From assembly GCA_014381755.1 (NCBI GenBank), contig JACNLB010000101.1:1-39092 (forward strand): a DNA stretch of 39,092 bases, given 5' to 3'. The notes beneath the pieces were generated by a model that worked only from the letters and a program-made list of their open reading frames with translations, was not told where the DNA came from and searched no databases. Source of the DNA: Fidelibacterota bacterium (GTDB lineage Bacteria; Fidelibacterota; Marinisomatia; Marinisomatales; TCS55). Positions 9,521 through 19,481 of this stretch are shown here, one piece after another (the first letter of the stretch is position 1; each line of letters begins with the position of its first letter). A program made the position numbers and the translations under genes.

Positions 9521-9833
9521 AGTCTTTTTCCACTTTCGCAATACGCACTTTATAATATTCGTACCAAATTGTCCGCCCTCTTGTTTTTGCTTTCTTATGT
9601 TCAGGATGATGACGCCAGGCTTTTATCGATTCCCTATCTTTCCAATAAACACTTGCGATCCCCAAACCAGAATCACTTCGGACCGATTCAACGCCTAAAT
9701 ACCCCGGTTGTTTTTGTGCCAATGAAACCATTTTTGCTGATGTTCTATCATATTCTTCTTGTTCCTTGCCCGTATGTTGAGACGTAAAAATAACTGCGTA
9801 ATAGGGTGGTTTTGGAGTTTGTGCTAATGCCAT
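9507..9833 (-). CDS. Antibiotic biosynthesis monooxygenase (ABM)-like protein
   Basis: YYAVIFTSQ...SLAQKQPGYLGVESVRSDSGLGIASVYWKDRESIKAWRHHPEHKKAKTRGR, ABM fold signature; overlaps the lpdA start. Confidence 0.8.
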   Translation of the reverse strand: MALAQTPKPPYYAVIFTSQHTGKEQEEYDRTSAKMVSLAQKQPGYLGVESVRSDSGLGIASVYWKDRESIKAWRHHPEHKKAKTRGRTIWYEYYKVRIAKVEKDYGKI

Positions 9834-9834
9834 G

Positions 9835-10404
9835 TTAAAACTGCCTCATGCTTATAATACTCAAAAATTCAGCCCGTGTTTCTGCGGATTTTCTAAATTG
9901 GCCCAGCATGGCAGATGTTGTTGCAAAGCTGTTTTGTTTTTCTACACCACGCATCTGCATGCACAAATGTCGTCCTTCCATAACAACACCTACGCCTACC
10001 GGCTCCAAAATTTCTTGTACAGTTTCAGCTATTTGACCGGTCAAGCGCTCTTGCAACTGAAGCCGGCGAGAATACACATCCACTATTCTCGGTAGTTTGG
10101 ATAATCCGATAACTTTTTTGTCAGGAAGATACCCAACATGGCAACGACCGAAGAATGGAATCATGTGATGCTCACACATACTAAAAAATTCAATATCTCT
10201 GACTACCACCATTTCACTGCAGTCTTCTTCAAATATCGCGTCATTAACAATATCATCTATATTGGCTGTGTAGCCTTGAGAAAAGAATTCCCAAGCTTTG
10301 GCTACTCGCTGGGGAGTCTTGATTAATCCTTCCCGAGATGGATCCTCGCCGATTTCAACCAGCAATGATTTCGTCATTTCTTCCAGTTTTTTATGATCAT
10401 TCAT
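9835..10404 (-). CDS. folE: GTP cyclohydrolase I
   Basis: [50 protein letters not shown]. Confidence 0.98.
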   Translation of the reverse strand: MNDHKKLEEMTKSLLVEIGEDPSREGLIKTPQRVAKAWEFFSQGYTANIDDIVNDAIFEEDCSEMVVVRDIEFFSMCEHHMIPFFGRCHVGYLPDKKVIGLSKLPRIVDVYSRRLQLQERLTGQIAETVQEILEPVGVGVVMEGRHLCMQMRGVEKQNSFATTSAMLGQFRKSAETRAEFLSIISMRQF

Positions 10405-11075
10405 TTTGCAAATCCTTCTTGATATGGTGCAATTTCAATTTTTCCTTTTAATAAATGTATAACACCATAAATAACAGGTGTATCTAACAGAGCAATTAAA
10501 ACTTTAAATAAAAACCCATTTTCTAATAGTAACAAAAAACGACTCCATTCAATCACACCTGCAAGGCATAACAAAGATAGAACTGCCGCTGTATCTACAA
10601 ATTGACTGACAATAGTTGATCCATTATTTCTCAACCAGAGATGCTTTCCTTTGGTTAATCGTTTCCAAAAATGAAACATTCTGATATCGATGAATTGTGC
10701 AATTAAATACGCCACCATGGATGCAAAAACAGCCGGACCAAAAAGACCAAACACACGGTTAAACGTTTCTGAATCCACCGGTGACCAATCTGTTTGAGGT
10801 AGATAATTCGCCAACAAGATTATACCCATGACAAATACAGATGCAATCAATCCAGTAATAACAACTTGGTCGGCCTTCTTTTTTCCATATAATTCTGAAA
10901 TTAGATCGGTGACTAAAAATGTGATGGGATAAGGTAAAATGCCAACTGAAATTTCAAATGTATAGATTCCAAATGGAGTCCAAGTAAAGAATTTTTGGAA
11001 AATGAGGTTTGAACACACTAAAGATGCAATAAATATCCCTGCCAATATCAGGTAAAATTTATTTTTGAATTCCAT
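10401..11075 (-). CDS. yhhQ: Queuosine precursor transporter, YhhQ family
   Basis: Multi-[70 protein letters not shown]. Confidence 0.92.
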   Translation of the reverse strand: MEFKNKFYLILAGIFIASLVCSNLIFQKFFTWTPFGIYTFEISVGILPYPITFLVTDLISELYGKKKADQVVITGLIASVFVMGIILLANYLPQTDWSPVDSETFNRVFGLFGPAVFASMVAYLIAQFIDIRMFHFWKRLTKGKHLWLRNNGSTIVSQFVDTAAVLSLLCLAGVIEWSRFLLLLENGFLFKVLIALLDTPVIYGVIHLLKGKIEIAPYQEGFAK

Positions 11076-11485
11076 CAGCAGTTGTCAGGACCGTAGTAAT
11101 CTGTTTTAATAGTCGGCGTCTCGATTAATCGTATACGATGCAGTTTTGCATCATTTATTTTTTCTTCAATTGTTTCCCAAATAAATACAACCATATTTTC
11201 AGAGGATGGCTGCTTCCCGGAAAACCATGGGATATCCTTTTCAATTTGAGAATGATCCAGTACATGAATGATTTCATCTTCTACTAATTTTTTTAATCCA
11301 CCTAAATCAACAATAAATCCTGTTTCTTGATTTATGTCGCCTTTGACGGTCACTTCCAAGGTATAATTATGCCCATGTACTTTGGCATCTTCTTTGAATA
11401 CCTCAATATTTTTTTCTGTACTCCAATCAGTATGTCCGTACTGGTGTGCAGCACAAAAATAGAATGTTTTTGTCAGGAATTGCAT
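11075..11485 (-). CDS. queD: 6-carboxy-5,6,7,8-tetrahydropterin synthase
   Basis: FCAAHQY, VHGHNYTLEVTVKG, GFIVDLGGLKKLV, LDHSQIEKD. Confidence 0.92.
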   Translation of the reverse strand: MQFLTKTFYFCAAHQYGHTDWSTEKNIEVFKEDAKVHGHNYTLEVTVKGDINQETGFIVDLGGLKKLVEDEIIHVLDHSQIEKDIPWFSGKQPSSENMVVFIWETIEEKINDAKLHRIRLIETPTIKTDYYGPDNC

Positions 11486-11494
11486 ATTATATAT

Positions 11495-11509
11495 TTGTAT
11501 GATACAAAC
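11495..11509. promoter_or_regulatory. Operator-like palindrome TTTGTAT-G-ATACAAA upstream of queD
   Basis: Perfect 7-bp inverted repeat with 1-nt centre, 10 nt upstream of the queD ATG. Confidence 0.45.
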
Positions 11510-11558
11510 GTTTTAACACTATTAAATTAATATGTAATAATTTTGGTGCAAATGAGTT

Positions 11559-12206
11559 TTATTCTTTGATTCTCGACGGGCAAATCGTTGACAAATTACA
11601 CTTGTTACATTTCGGTCTGCGAGCAATACATACCGCCCTGCCATGATCTATGATCATATGTGTCAGTTTTACCCAATCTTTTTCCTCAAATATGTTCATT
11701 AGTTCTAATTCAATCTTTTTAGGTTCTTTCGATTTTGTAAAACCCAGCAAATTCATGATCCGTACCATGTGTGTATCGATTACGACTGATGGCTGGCCAT
11801 AGTATTCACCTAAAATACAATTAGCCGTTTTACGTCCAACGCCCGGTAGTTTAATTAATTCCTCCATAGAATCGGGGACATTCCCATTATGATCTTCCAC
11901 AATTCTTAAACTTGCTCCCTGTATACTCTTTGATTTCTGATTGTAGTACCCACACGAATGTATATCCTTTGCCAGATCGGTAATCTTACAATAGGCGAAA
12001 TCTGATGGTTTTTTATACTTTAGAAACAGGTCTTTTGTTACAATATTGACGCGGTGATCTGTACATTGAGCTGATAAAATCGTGGCCACTAATAATTGAT
12101 GTGCACTTTTATAATTGAGTGAACACTTTGAATCCGGATATTCATTATATAGCATTTTAATGATGTTTGCAGCACGTTCAATTTTATTAATTTTACTTTC
12201 TCCCAT
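11559..12206 (-). CDS. nth: Endonuclease III
   Basis: LVATILSAQCTD, ELIKLPGVGRKTANCIL, VIDTHMVRIMN, 4Fe-4S cysteines C-x6-CNKCNLSTIC. Confidence 0.97.
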   Translation of the reverse strand: MGESKINKIERAANIIKMLYNEYPDSKCSLNYKSAHQLLVATILSAQCTDHRVNIVTKDLFLKYKKPSDFAYCKITDLAKDIHSCGYYNQKSKSIQGASLRIVEDHNGNVPDSMEELIKLPGVGRKTANCILGEYYGQPSVVIDTHMVRIMNLLGFTKSKEPKKIELELMNIFEEKDWVKLTHMIIDHGRAVCIARRPKCNKCNLSTICPSRIKE

Positions 12207-12209
12207 ACT

Positions 12210-12566
12210 TTATTTAACAAATGTAGACAGATTCTTCACCAAAGACGAACGTGGTAAAATTACATTGCACCCGGCTGTTTTAAATTTTTCATGATTTTCT
12301 TTTACAACCTGTTTCATGTAGCCAATTATTTGGATTCCTTTTCGATCAGTGGCTATTTGATGTATAAAAAATTCATTTCCTGTTACCTCATTATCCAGAT
12401 CTACTATTACCAGTTTCGTATTTTCTGATAGATCTGTATTCTTTTCACAAAATTCAAACGTAGAATCCAATTCAGTTAGCTTGGAAGACACTTTCGTTCC
12501 CAATTCAAAATCTTTAATAAATAATCCTACATTCACGATTATATTAACTCCGGTACTAAATCCCAA
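12210..12566 (-). CDS. Hypothetical protein, response-regulator receiver-like (start uncertain)
   Basis: Pattern KLVIVDLDN...IQIIGYMK...FKTAGCNVILPRSS resembles a receiver fold with a degenerate C-terminal motif. Confidence 0.45.
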   Translation of the reverse strand: MGFSTGVNIIVNVGLFIKDFELGTKVSSKLTELDSTFEFCEKNTDLSENTKLVIVDLDNEVTGNEFFIHQIATDRKGIQIIGYMKQVVKENHEKFKTAGCNVILPRSSLVKNLSTFVK

Positions 12567-12904
12567 TTGAATTCTGAAGTGTTTTCAATAGTATTATAAT
12601 ATTCTTCAACAGTGCGAATTTCTTTCATTAGAATATTAACATTGATATTTCGGTGTATGCCATTATAATCAGCAAATTTTATCTGGCATTTTTTGATAAG
12701 CCCTTTTGCACCATTCAGGTTACCGTACTGTAAATGGGCAAAACTAACCGTCAGCATGATTAAGCCTTGAATAAATATTTTGTCTTTTAAATAATAATGA
12801 CACCAAAGATCTTCCCAAAATTCATGAGCATCATTATACTTGCCCAAGTGATATGCTTCCAAGCCCTTTAAATAAAGTTCCTCTTTCCGTCCTTCATCAT
12901 TCAC
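12539..12904 (-). CDS. DUF309 domain protein
   Basis: GLEAYHLGKYNDAHEFWEDLWCHYYLKDKIFIQGLIMLTVSFAHLQYGNLNGAKGL. Confidence 0.85.
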   Translation of the reverse strand: MNDEGRKEELYLKGLEAYHLGKYNDAHEFWEDLWCHYYLKDKIFIQGLIMLTVSFAHLQYGNLNGAKGLIKKCQIKFADYNGIHRNINVNILMKEIRTVEEYYNTIENTSEFNWDLVPELI

Positions 12905-13745
12905 TAATCGTCACCGCATCTTTCAATCTATAATGCTTACCATCAAAATTAACAGTTGCCGCTTGATGATCCGGGTCATGTTCAAAAAATAATATCCATT
13001 CTTCATCCACAATTTTGGGTAAAATTTCCGCCTTTTCCTGAACGGTTTGAACGGGCTGTATATCATAAGCCATGACCCAAGGTAAAGGAATATGCGCCGC
13101 CATGGGAATAAGGTCTGCCATGTAAATTAATTTCTGTGACGAATCACCGATGATGGGTTGCATCATACCCGTTGTATGTCCGTAGGTTAATAGTTGATCA
13201 ATTCCGGGTAGAAAGGATTCTTTGCCGTCAACAAATTGAATCATATCATTTTCTGCAAGAACTGACCAATCATCGCTCATAAAACTCCCCGCATCTTTTT
13301 CACTGGGCGAATTAGCTAAATCCCAATTTTCATTTTGAATCCAACATGTTGCGTTTGGAAAAACAGGCTCGAGTTTCCCCTCCACAATTTTTGTGTTACC
13401 TCCCACATGATCGAAATGGAGATGGGTACAGTATACATCTGTAATGTCCTCTGGGGTAAACCCATATTTACCGAGAGATCTTTCAAGGTTCAAATTTTCT
13501 AATTCGATTTTGTAAATATCCTTGAATTTTTCCTGCCACTTAGTACCATTACCCGAATCCACAATAATTTTATGTTCATCGCTAACCAGCAAAAGCGATC
13601 GCGTAACCATTTTGATGCGGTTTTGAGTATCGGCTGGTGCCTGCTTTTCCCAAAGAGGTTTAGGGATGATACCAAACATGGCACCACCGTCCAGTGCAAA
13701 TTCACTGGTTTCAATACTGTAAAGCTGATAAGGACCGATTTTCAT
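12897..13745 (-). CDS. MBL-fold metallo-hydrolase
   Basis: CTHLHFDHVGGN, YGHTTGMMQP, YMADLIP, FEHDPDHQAA. Confidence 0.92.
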   Translation of the reverse strand: MKIGPYQLYSIETSEFALDGGAMFGIIPKPLWEKQAPADTQNRIKMVTRSLLLVSDEHKIIVDSGNGTKWQEKFKDIYKIELENLNLERSLGKYGFTPEDITDVYCTHLHFDHVGGNTKIVEGKLEPVFPNATCWIQNENWDLANSPSEKDAGSFMSDDWSVLAENDMIQFVDGKESFLPGIDQLLTYGHTTGMMQPIIGDSSQKLIYMADLIPMAAHIPLPWVMAYDIQPVQTVQEKAEILPKIVDEEWILFFEHDPDHQAATVNFDGKHYRLKDAVTISE

Positions 13746-13747
13746 GA

Positions 13748-14692
13748 TTAAGAGGTCGTGAAGTTAATGCATTGTGATATGATGGGGAAATATTCAGGTG
13801 ATGCATTTTTTGCAATACCCCGCAATCCTTCCAATTCTGCAATTTTTTGTATGGCAACATTTAATTGATGATTATCCACAATTAGCTCTGCCAAATCAAT
13901 AAAGTAACTGCCGCCGTTTTCAATATAATTTTCTAATTCATCAGAATTCGCAGCTTCTATTTTTTCAGCATATTGAGTCTTTTCTAGCCATGATGAAATA
14001 GACCTCTTATAACTTTCAATACGTACATACTCTTCATTCCACAGTCTGTTCATTGCTGAAAATGTTGGTATAATTTCTTTGTTATATTTATTCAGAAATG
14101 AGCTTATGTGATCATGTGGTTTTAGGGTTGTTGTATGAAATTGCTTCTGCAAGTGAACCTTAAAAATTTCATTCACCATCGTCCGGCAATATGACCATAA
14201 TATTTCTTTCTCTTGGTGAAAATTATAACTCCGTAACCAATGATATGTAAATAACCCCAACGAATCAATATCATACAGCGCTAATTCGGTTAGGAATTCA
14301 AGGATTGCAGGAGATTTATCGGATGCTAAAAGCTGTTTTGCTGTTTCCAACTCTGCGGTTTCTTTATTCCCGTACATGATTGCTTCTTCAACATCGTCGA
14401 CAAAAACCGTCAGACCGAATCCCTTTTTTATAATTTTATCTATTATTTGATTTTCATTTTCTCTACTGGAAAATTGATTAATATATTTTTCAGATAGATC
14501 TAATAGTTTAAGAGAAGGTTGCTCCCTGTCATCACCTATAATATTTTTGATTGCATTTACAAAAATTAAGGGGTGGTCACTTGGTTTTCCATCAAATTCT
14601 GCTTTGACAGCTTGGGTAATTAGGTTTTTAATTTTCTGAATTAAATCCTGACTATCCTGAACAATAGAATCAGGAGATTTTATGGATGGCAT
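13748..14692 (-). CDS. Hypothetical helical protein
   Basis: 314 aa intact ORF; no recognised motif. Confidence 0.6.
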   Translation of the reverse strand: MPSIKSPDSIVQDSQDLIQKIKNLITQAVKAEFDGKPSDHPLIFVNAIKNIIGDDREQPSLKLLDLSEKYINQFSSRENENQIIDKIIKKGFGLTVFVDDVEEAIMYGNKETAELETAKQLLASDKSPAILEFLTELALYDIDSLGLFTYHWLRSYNFHQEKEILWSYCRTMVNEIFKVHLQKQFHTTTLKPHDHISSFLNKYNKEIIPTFSAMNRLWNEEYVRIESYKRSISSWLEKTQYAEKIEAANSDELENYIENGGSYFIDLAELIVDNHQLNVAIQKIAELEGLRGIAKNASPEYFPIISQCINFTTS

Positions 14693-14722
14693 AAATTATC
14701 AGAGGCGATTAAATTATATTTT

Positions 14723-15412
14723 CTAGTCTTTGACCGAAGATTTCATTCCTAAGTTCACATAAATACGGAAAGAAATACCCGTAAGCCGTGAATACTCTGT
14801 TGGTAGACCGGATGCAGGATCCGTATGGGGCGTATCACTATAGCGCCTGTTGAGATTAGGATCATTCTTGACAGTATCATTCCAATTAAAATCAAAAAGA
14901 TTTGTAATGGGCATGGAACTAAAATCATGGTTATAGCCAATTTCATACCCCCATTTATCATTGGGTTGACCCCCAAGGAGGAATCCGATGCGTGTACTCG
15001 ATCCGCCGGTGATTCCTTTTGCAATATACATCATGCGCAAACCCCACCAGGAAATTGCTCCGAATTTATCATCTCTACTTTTGCGCTGTTTGAATTTGTA
15101 ATACGTAAAATCGGTATTATAGTTGGGATTCATACTCCAGGCCAAATTCATCACATCCCATTGATTATCTTTAGTAAACAGAATTCGACTATAATCAATA
15201 CCCGAACCATAAACTGGCCCGAGTCGAAATCCTATATCATCCTTATCGCTCAATCCATAACGATACCAAAGAAAAGGTAATACGTTTTCCGCAGACCAAC
15301 TCCAGCCGTAACGTTTCTCACCCTGCTCCATGGGTGTGGTACTAACCGTTGGATGAGTGGCACATCCGCCAAGAAAAATAATAAAGGAGAAAATGAGAAA
15401 TTGATGTTTCAT
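14723..15412 (-). CDS. Hypothetical lipoprotein
   Basis: N-terminal MKHQFLIFSFIIFLGGCATHP with lipobox LGGC. Confidence 0.7.
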   Translation of the reverse strand: MKHQFLIFSFIIFLGGCATHPTVSTTPMEQGEKRYGWSWSAENVLPFLWYRYGLSDKDDIGFRLGPVYGSGIDYSRILFTKDNQWDVMNLAWSMNPNYNTDFTYYKFKQRKSRDDKFGAISWWGLRMMYIAKGITGGSSTRIGFLLGGQPNDKWGYEIGYNHDFSSMPITNLFDFNWNDTVKNDPNLNRRYSDTPHTDPASGLPTEYSRLTGISFRIYVNLGMKSSVKD

Positions 15413-15951
15413 TAACCGCCTTCGGGCCTGGAGAATCCTTTCCGCTCTGGGATGGGAGGTAAATTGAAAATTTCTTCACCCAAAACAGCAGCTACTTGTT
15501 GAACAATATCCACTAGCGAAACAACACCGACGGACTTTTTATTATCATCTACAATAGGTACATGACGAAATCCACTGACCACCATTCTATTCAATGCATA
15601 AGCAACAGCATCTTCCATCTTTAAATATTCAGGATTAGGTGACATAAAATCGTCTACAACTTCCTTTTCAAAATCCAAGCCTTTTCCTGTGACTTTCAAT
15701 AGAATATCTCGTTCAGTCATTATACCTGCCAATTTGTTGTCACTTTCAATAAGTAAGCAACCCAAAGAACGGTCTTGTAATTTTTTAACAGCATCACCTA
15801 AGGGTGTTCCGGTATCTACAACAATGGGTTGGGGTAGGGCTAAACCGGAAAGTGGATCATCCAATGAAACACCTTTTTCGATTCCCGATGATTCATCTTT
15901 TTCCAATTCATCCATACGTTTTAATTCATCATCAAATTGATTTTCCTGCAT
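15412..15951 (-). CDS. CBS domain-pair protein
   Basis: Two CBS repeats: SLGCLLIESDNKLAGIMTERDILLKV and GFRHVPIVDDNKKSVGVVSLVDIVQQV. Confidence 0.92.
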   Translation of the reverse strand: MQENQFDDELKRMDELEKDESSGIEKGVSLDDPLSGLALPQPIVVDTGTPLGDAVKKLQDRSLGCLLIESDNKLAGIMTERDILLKVTGKGLDFEKEVVDDFMSPNPEYLKMEDAVAYALNRMVVSGFRHVPIVDDNKKSVGVVSLVDIVQQVAAVLGEEIFNLPPIPERKGFSRPEGG

Positions 15952-15969
15952 AACCTTACCTCGTATTAA

Positions 15970-17766
15970 CTATTTTAAATAGATCATTTTTCTACTCATT
16001 ACAACAGGCAAATATTCACCCGATTGCGCTTGAAGAGTAATAAAATAAATACCGCTGGATTGATATTCCCCAGACCAGTCGAAAGAATAAAATCCTTTTA
16101 CTAAAAATATTTCTTCCAAGAATACTTTCAATTTACGCCCTCTGGCATCTGTAACGAATAAACTGACATTCGCTTCTTCTAACAAATCAAATGTGATATT
16201 GGTGCTGGCATTAAACGGATTGGGGTAATTTTGATAGAGAGCGAAAATTTCCGGAATAAATTGATGAGTCTTTTGTGTTCTTGTAATATCGTTTGATTCT
16301 CCAAAAGATGAAAAAGATACTGTCGTCCATGTACCCAAGTCCGGCACCTTACTTTCATGAAATGATTCCTGCAGATTTAGTGGACGACTTTCCAAAATTT
16401 CCCATTCATCATTTTCATTAACCCGGCAAAGATGCAGCCAACTATAATCCTTTGATGTTTGCAAAGCCCAATTCGAATCAAGAAAACTTACTTCAAATCC
16501 CGGAGTGGAATTCCACTCCCACAATAAAGAATCATTTATAAATAATCCAAGCTCTGTTGACCAATCAGAATTCCCGGCAACTTCAACCTGAAGTTTGTTT
16601 TCCATATCAATGTAAGCGATTTCGTTTAATTGGAAATCCTGTTTCGGGATGGACCGCATGGTACGTAAATCGGTGATTCCATCAGCAAATATATACTGAT
16701 CATCCAAGGCTATTGAAAGCAATCCTTCTTCTTTTACGATTGGAAGCGTTTGAACAACATTTTCTGCAATCATAAGATTTACATATTTCCAATTATCAGG
16801 GATTGCAATCATGCGTGAATCATCGTTTTCAAAAAGTACAGGAATTGATTCCTCGTTCATTCTCAATTCAACTGTAAACCCTTCATTTTCAAATTGATGC
16901 AGGTTTATTTTTACTCCGCTCGAATCTTGCACCAAACTTGTCATGCGAATCGATGATAGTGATTCCAAGAAAATTATATCATTTTCATAAATGTCGATCG
17001 CTTCAGAAAGTTTGCTTTCCAGTATTTTTATCACATTTATTTTTTCATCCTTCCATTCTTGTGGAGTGAATAAAATCTGATGGCGAAGTAGTGGATCAAG
17101 AGTGGTAAATGCTTTATCGATATATTCGTGTAATGATGATACATCCTTGTTAGCAAATAAAAGTTGACACGCTTTGAATTCTCCAATTGGGAGTATATTT
17201 AAAAACGATTCAATATAAACCTCTTCCATTAACAAATACATCTGCAACATGTGAATTTGACTTATTTCAGAAGGAATTTGATTCAATATATAATCGCGAA
17301 CCAGGATACTTTTTAACTCATGAATATCTGTTATTTCCAGATAGGTTGAAACTGTAACAGGATAAGACTGCTGCAATTCAAAAATAATTTGATCTAGATC
17401 TTGTGCATCCTTTGGCTTTGCAAAGGCAGGTGTCTCATAAGCACTGGAAAGAATTTTCTCATCAATAGTTTCCATTTCCAATCTATAAAAATACAATTCA
17501 TTGGATATTAGATCTTTGTCCAGATAGCGATCGGTTATAACGCCGTCAAGATCAATTATTTCATACGTAGACAACATATCACTACTGCGGAAAATTCGGA
17601 TAGAAGTGATGATTCCTTCCTCGGGTAAGTCCCATTTTAACAGGATGGATCCCAACCCACCATGGGCTTCAATCTTAAGGGGCGTACTTTCCTGAATGTC
17701 TGCTCCAAAAAGCAGAAAAGGGAATAAGATGCCCAAGGCCTTAATATTTAGCTTATTTCTATTCAT
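15970..17766 (-). CDS. Secreted protein, fibronectin III-like N-terminus with T9SS type A sorting domain
   Basis: FnIII-like GGLGSILLKWDLPEEG...IRIFRSSD; C-terminal YQNYPNPFNASTNITFDLLEEANVSLFVTDARGRKL...YLK. Confidence 0.8.
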   Translation of the reverse strand: MNRNKLNIKALGILFPFLLFGADIQESTPLKIEAHGGLGSILLKWDLPEEGIITSIRIFRSSDMLSTYEIIDLDGVITDRYLDKDLISNELYFYRLEMETIDEKILSSAYETPAFAKPKDAQDLDQIIFELQQSYPVTVSTYLEITDIHELKSILVRDYILNQIPSEISQIHMLQMYLLMEEVYIESFLNILPIGEFKACQLLFANKDVSSLHEYIDKAFTTLDPLLRHQILFTPQEWKDEKINVIKILESKLSEAIDIYENDIIFLESLSSIRMTSLVQDSSGVKINLHQFENEGFTVELRMNEESIPVLFENDDSRMIAIPDNWKYVNLMIAENVVQTLPIVKEEGLLSIALDDQYIFADGITDLRTMRSIPKQDFQLNEIAYIDMENKLQVEVAGNSDWSTELGLFINDSLLWEWNSTPGFEVSFLDSNWALQTSKDYSWLHLCRVNENDEWEILESRPLNLQESFHESKVPDLGTWTTVSFSSFGESNDITRTQKTHQFIPEIFALYQNYPNPFNASTNITFDLLEEANVSLFVTDARGRKLKVFLEEIFLVKGFYSFDWSGEYQSSGIYFITLQAQSGEYLPVVMSRKMIYLK

Positions 17767-17800
17767 GAGAAAAGATTCTCGGCGAGACCTAAGTTCTGAT

Positions 17801-17826
17801 ATTATACTGGCGGACGCAAGTATAAT
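17801..17826. other. Intergenic stem-loop ATTATACT-(10 nt)-AGTATAAT
   Basis: Perfect 8-bp inverted repeat in the 77-bp gap between secreted-protein genes; no adjacent T-tract. Confidence 0.5.
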
Positions 17827-17843
17827 CTTCGTCGGGATGAGGT

Positions 17844-19481
17844 TTATTTAAGGTATGTTATTTTCCGGGAAATGCTGCCGGACGGTGTTTTTAAATGCAC
17901 AAAATAAATTCCGCTGGGAAAACCCAAAGCGTTCCATTTATACGTATACTCCCCCGGTAAAAGTTTATCATTAACTATCGTCTCAACTAACTTTCCGGTA
18001 ATATCATAAACGTGAAGAGACCTGGAATGATTCGACTTTACCGTAAAACGAATGGTTGTGGTAGGGTTAAACGGATTGGGATATACATTCAATATTGAAA
18101 ATTCATCAGGAACATTATTTTCATCAATGGATGATACTTCATAGTCAATGGCTGCCATGACATCAATCACTCCATATCCATAATCATTGTCCGGCGCATC
18201 CACCCTATCGGCCGTCATCATTAACGCTTCTCGAATCTGCATGGGTGTCCAGTCCGGATGGGCACTCAAAATAACCGCAGCTGCACCGCTGACTAAAGGA
18301 GCTGACAATGACGTGCCGTTGGCTGTTCGATAAGAATCACTATTTGCATTTACACCCCACGTTGAAACTCCCCGGGCACACACTTCCGGTTTAATGCGGC
18401 CGTCATAGGTGGGACCATGTGAACTGAAAGACGCAATAACGCCATCACTATTTACCGCACCGACAGCTATCACAGAATCTGCATCTGCCGGTGCAGATAT
18501 GTAATAATATAGTGTGTCACAAGGATTGGGTGGCGGTTCAGCCGTGCCCCAATTACCTGCAGCTGTAACACAAAGCATTCCCAGAGACGTTGCAATATCC
18601 ACAGCGATGGTGGTTACACCGGTATTTCCATCCATATCACAGTAAGAATACCAGTCCAGATATCCCAATGATGAAGACATAATATCGGCGCCCAATTGTT
18701 CTCCCCATTCCAAAGCAGCTACATAATTATCCTCTTCTACTTGGCTTTCATTAGGAACATCTTCTGTTTTTGCTAATAAAAATTCTGAATCAAAAGCCGG
18801 ACCAATTAAATTTCCCGGATCATAACCCGCCAAGGTTGAAAAAACCATTGTCCCATGGTTATGCTGGTTACTGACATCATCATTTTCATTGGCTGTGTTG
18901 CCGTCATTATTAATGAAATCCCATTCATCAATAATAATTAATGAATCGAAAACAGACCGTACCGTATTAAAGCCGGTATCCAAAATAAGCACTCGGACAC
19001 CTTGGCCTGTATAGCCCGCTTGGTGAGCAGTATGACAGTTGATCTGTTCTATCTGCTCCTGTGCGAAACCATAATCCAGGGAATCAGTTATAGATTGCTT
19101 TCTTAAAGAATGTGAATCTGAAAATTCTAATTTATTATTTTTAAATATTGCTACAGGTTCAATATTTTTCACAAATGGAAATGCAGATATTGCATTTAAC
19201 ACATCATTATCAACTGTAACAGAAACAGCATTCAGCCAGCGACTTTTGTGATGAATGACAACACCCAACTCTTCTACAGCTGTGATATATGATTGTGTAA
19301 CCGGACGGTCATACCATGAATGTTTAATATCCATTTTTTGTCTGCGTTTAATTGCTTTATCATCTAATGTAATACTCTGACCCGCATTATCTTTATCCGT
19401 GAAGTAAATCCACATTTTTTCCGATGCAACAGATTCGATGGGCAGACAAAAAATGAATCCGATTAGGAAATATTTTTTCAT
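17844..19481 (-). CDS. S8 (subtilisin) family peptidase with T9SS sorting domain
   Basis: LILDTGFN (Asp), NQHNHGTMVFSTLAG (His), GTSLSAPLVSGAAAVIL (Ser); tail VYPNPFNPTTTIRFTV. Confidence 0.95.
   Translation of the reverse strand: MKKYFLIGFIFCLPIESVASEKMWIYFTDKDNAGQSITLDDKAIKRRQKMDIKHSWYDRPVTQSYITAVEELGVVIHHKSRWLNAVSVTVDNDVLNAISAFPFVKNIEPVAIFKNNKLEFSDSHSLRKQSITDSLDYGFAQEQIEQINCHTAHQAGYTGQGVRVLILDTGFNTVRSVFDSLIIIDEWDFINNDGNTANENDDVSNQHNHGTMVFSTLAGYDPGNLIGPAFDSEFLLAKTEDVPNESQVEEDNYVAALEWGEQLGADIMSSSLGYLDWYSYCDMDGNTGVTTIAVDIATSLGMLCVTAAGNWGTAEPPPNPCDTLYYYISAPADADSVIAVGAVNSDGVIASFSSHGPTYDGRIKPEVCARGVSTWGVNANSDSYRTANGTSLSAPLVSGAAAVILSAHPDWTPMQIREALMMTADRVDAPDNDYGYGVIDVMAAIDYEVSSIDENNVPDEFSILNVYPNPFNPTTTIRFTVKSNHSRSLHVYDITGKLVETIVNDKLLPGEYTYKWNALGFPSGIYFVHLKTPSGSISRKITYLK

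Noticed and set aside
11486-11558. preQ1 riboswitch upstream of queD
   Set aside because: I could not identify the expected hairpin and A-rich tail; only a simple palindrome is visible.
14825-15280. 151-aa plus-strand ORF
   Set aside because: Antisense to the lipoprotein gene, repetitive Ile-rich product, no domain or clear RBS.
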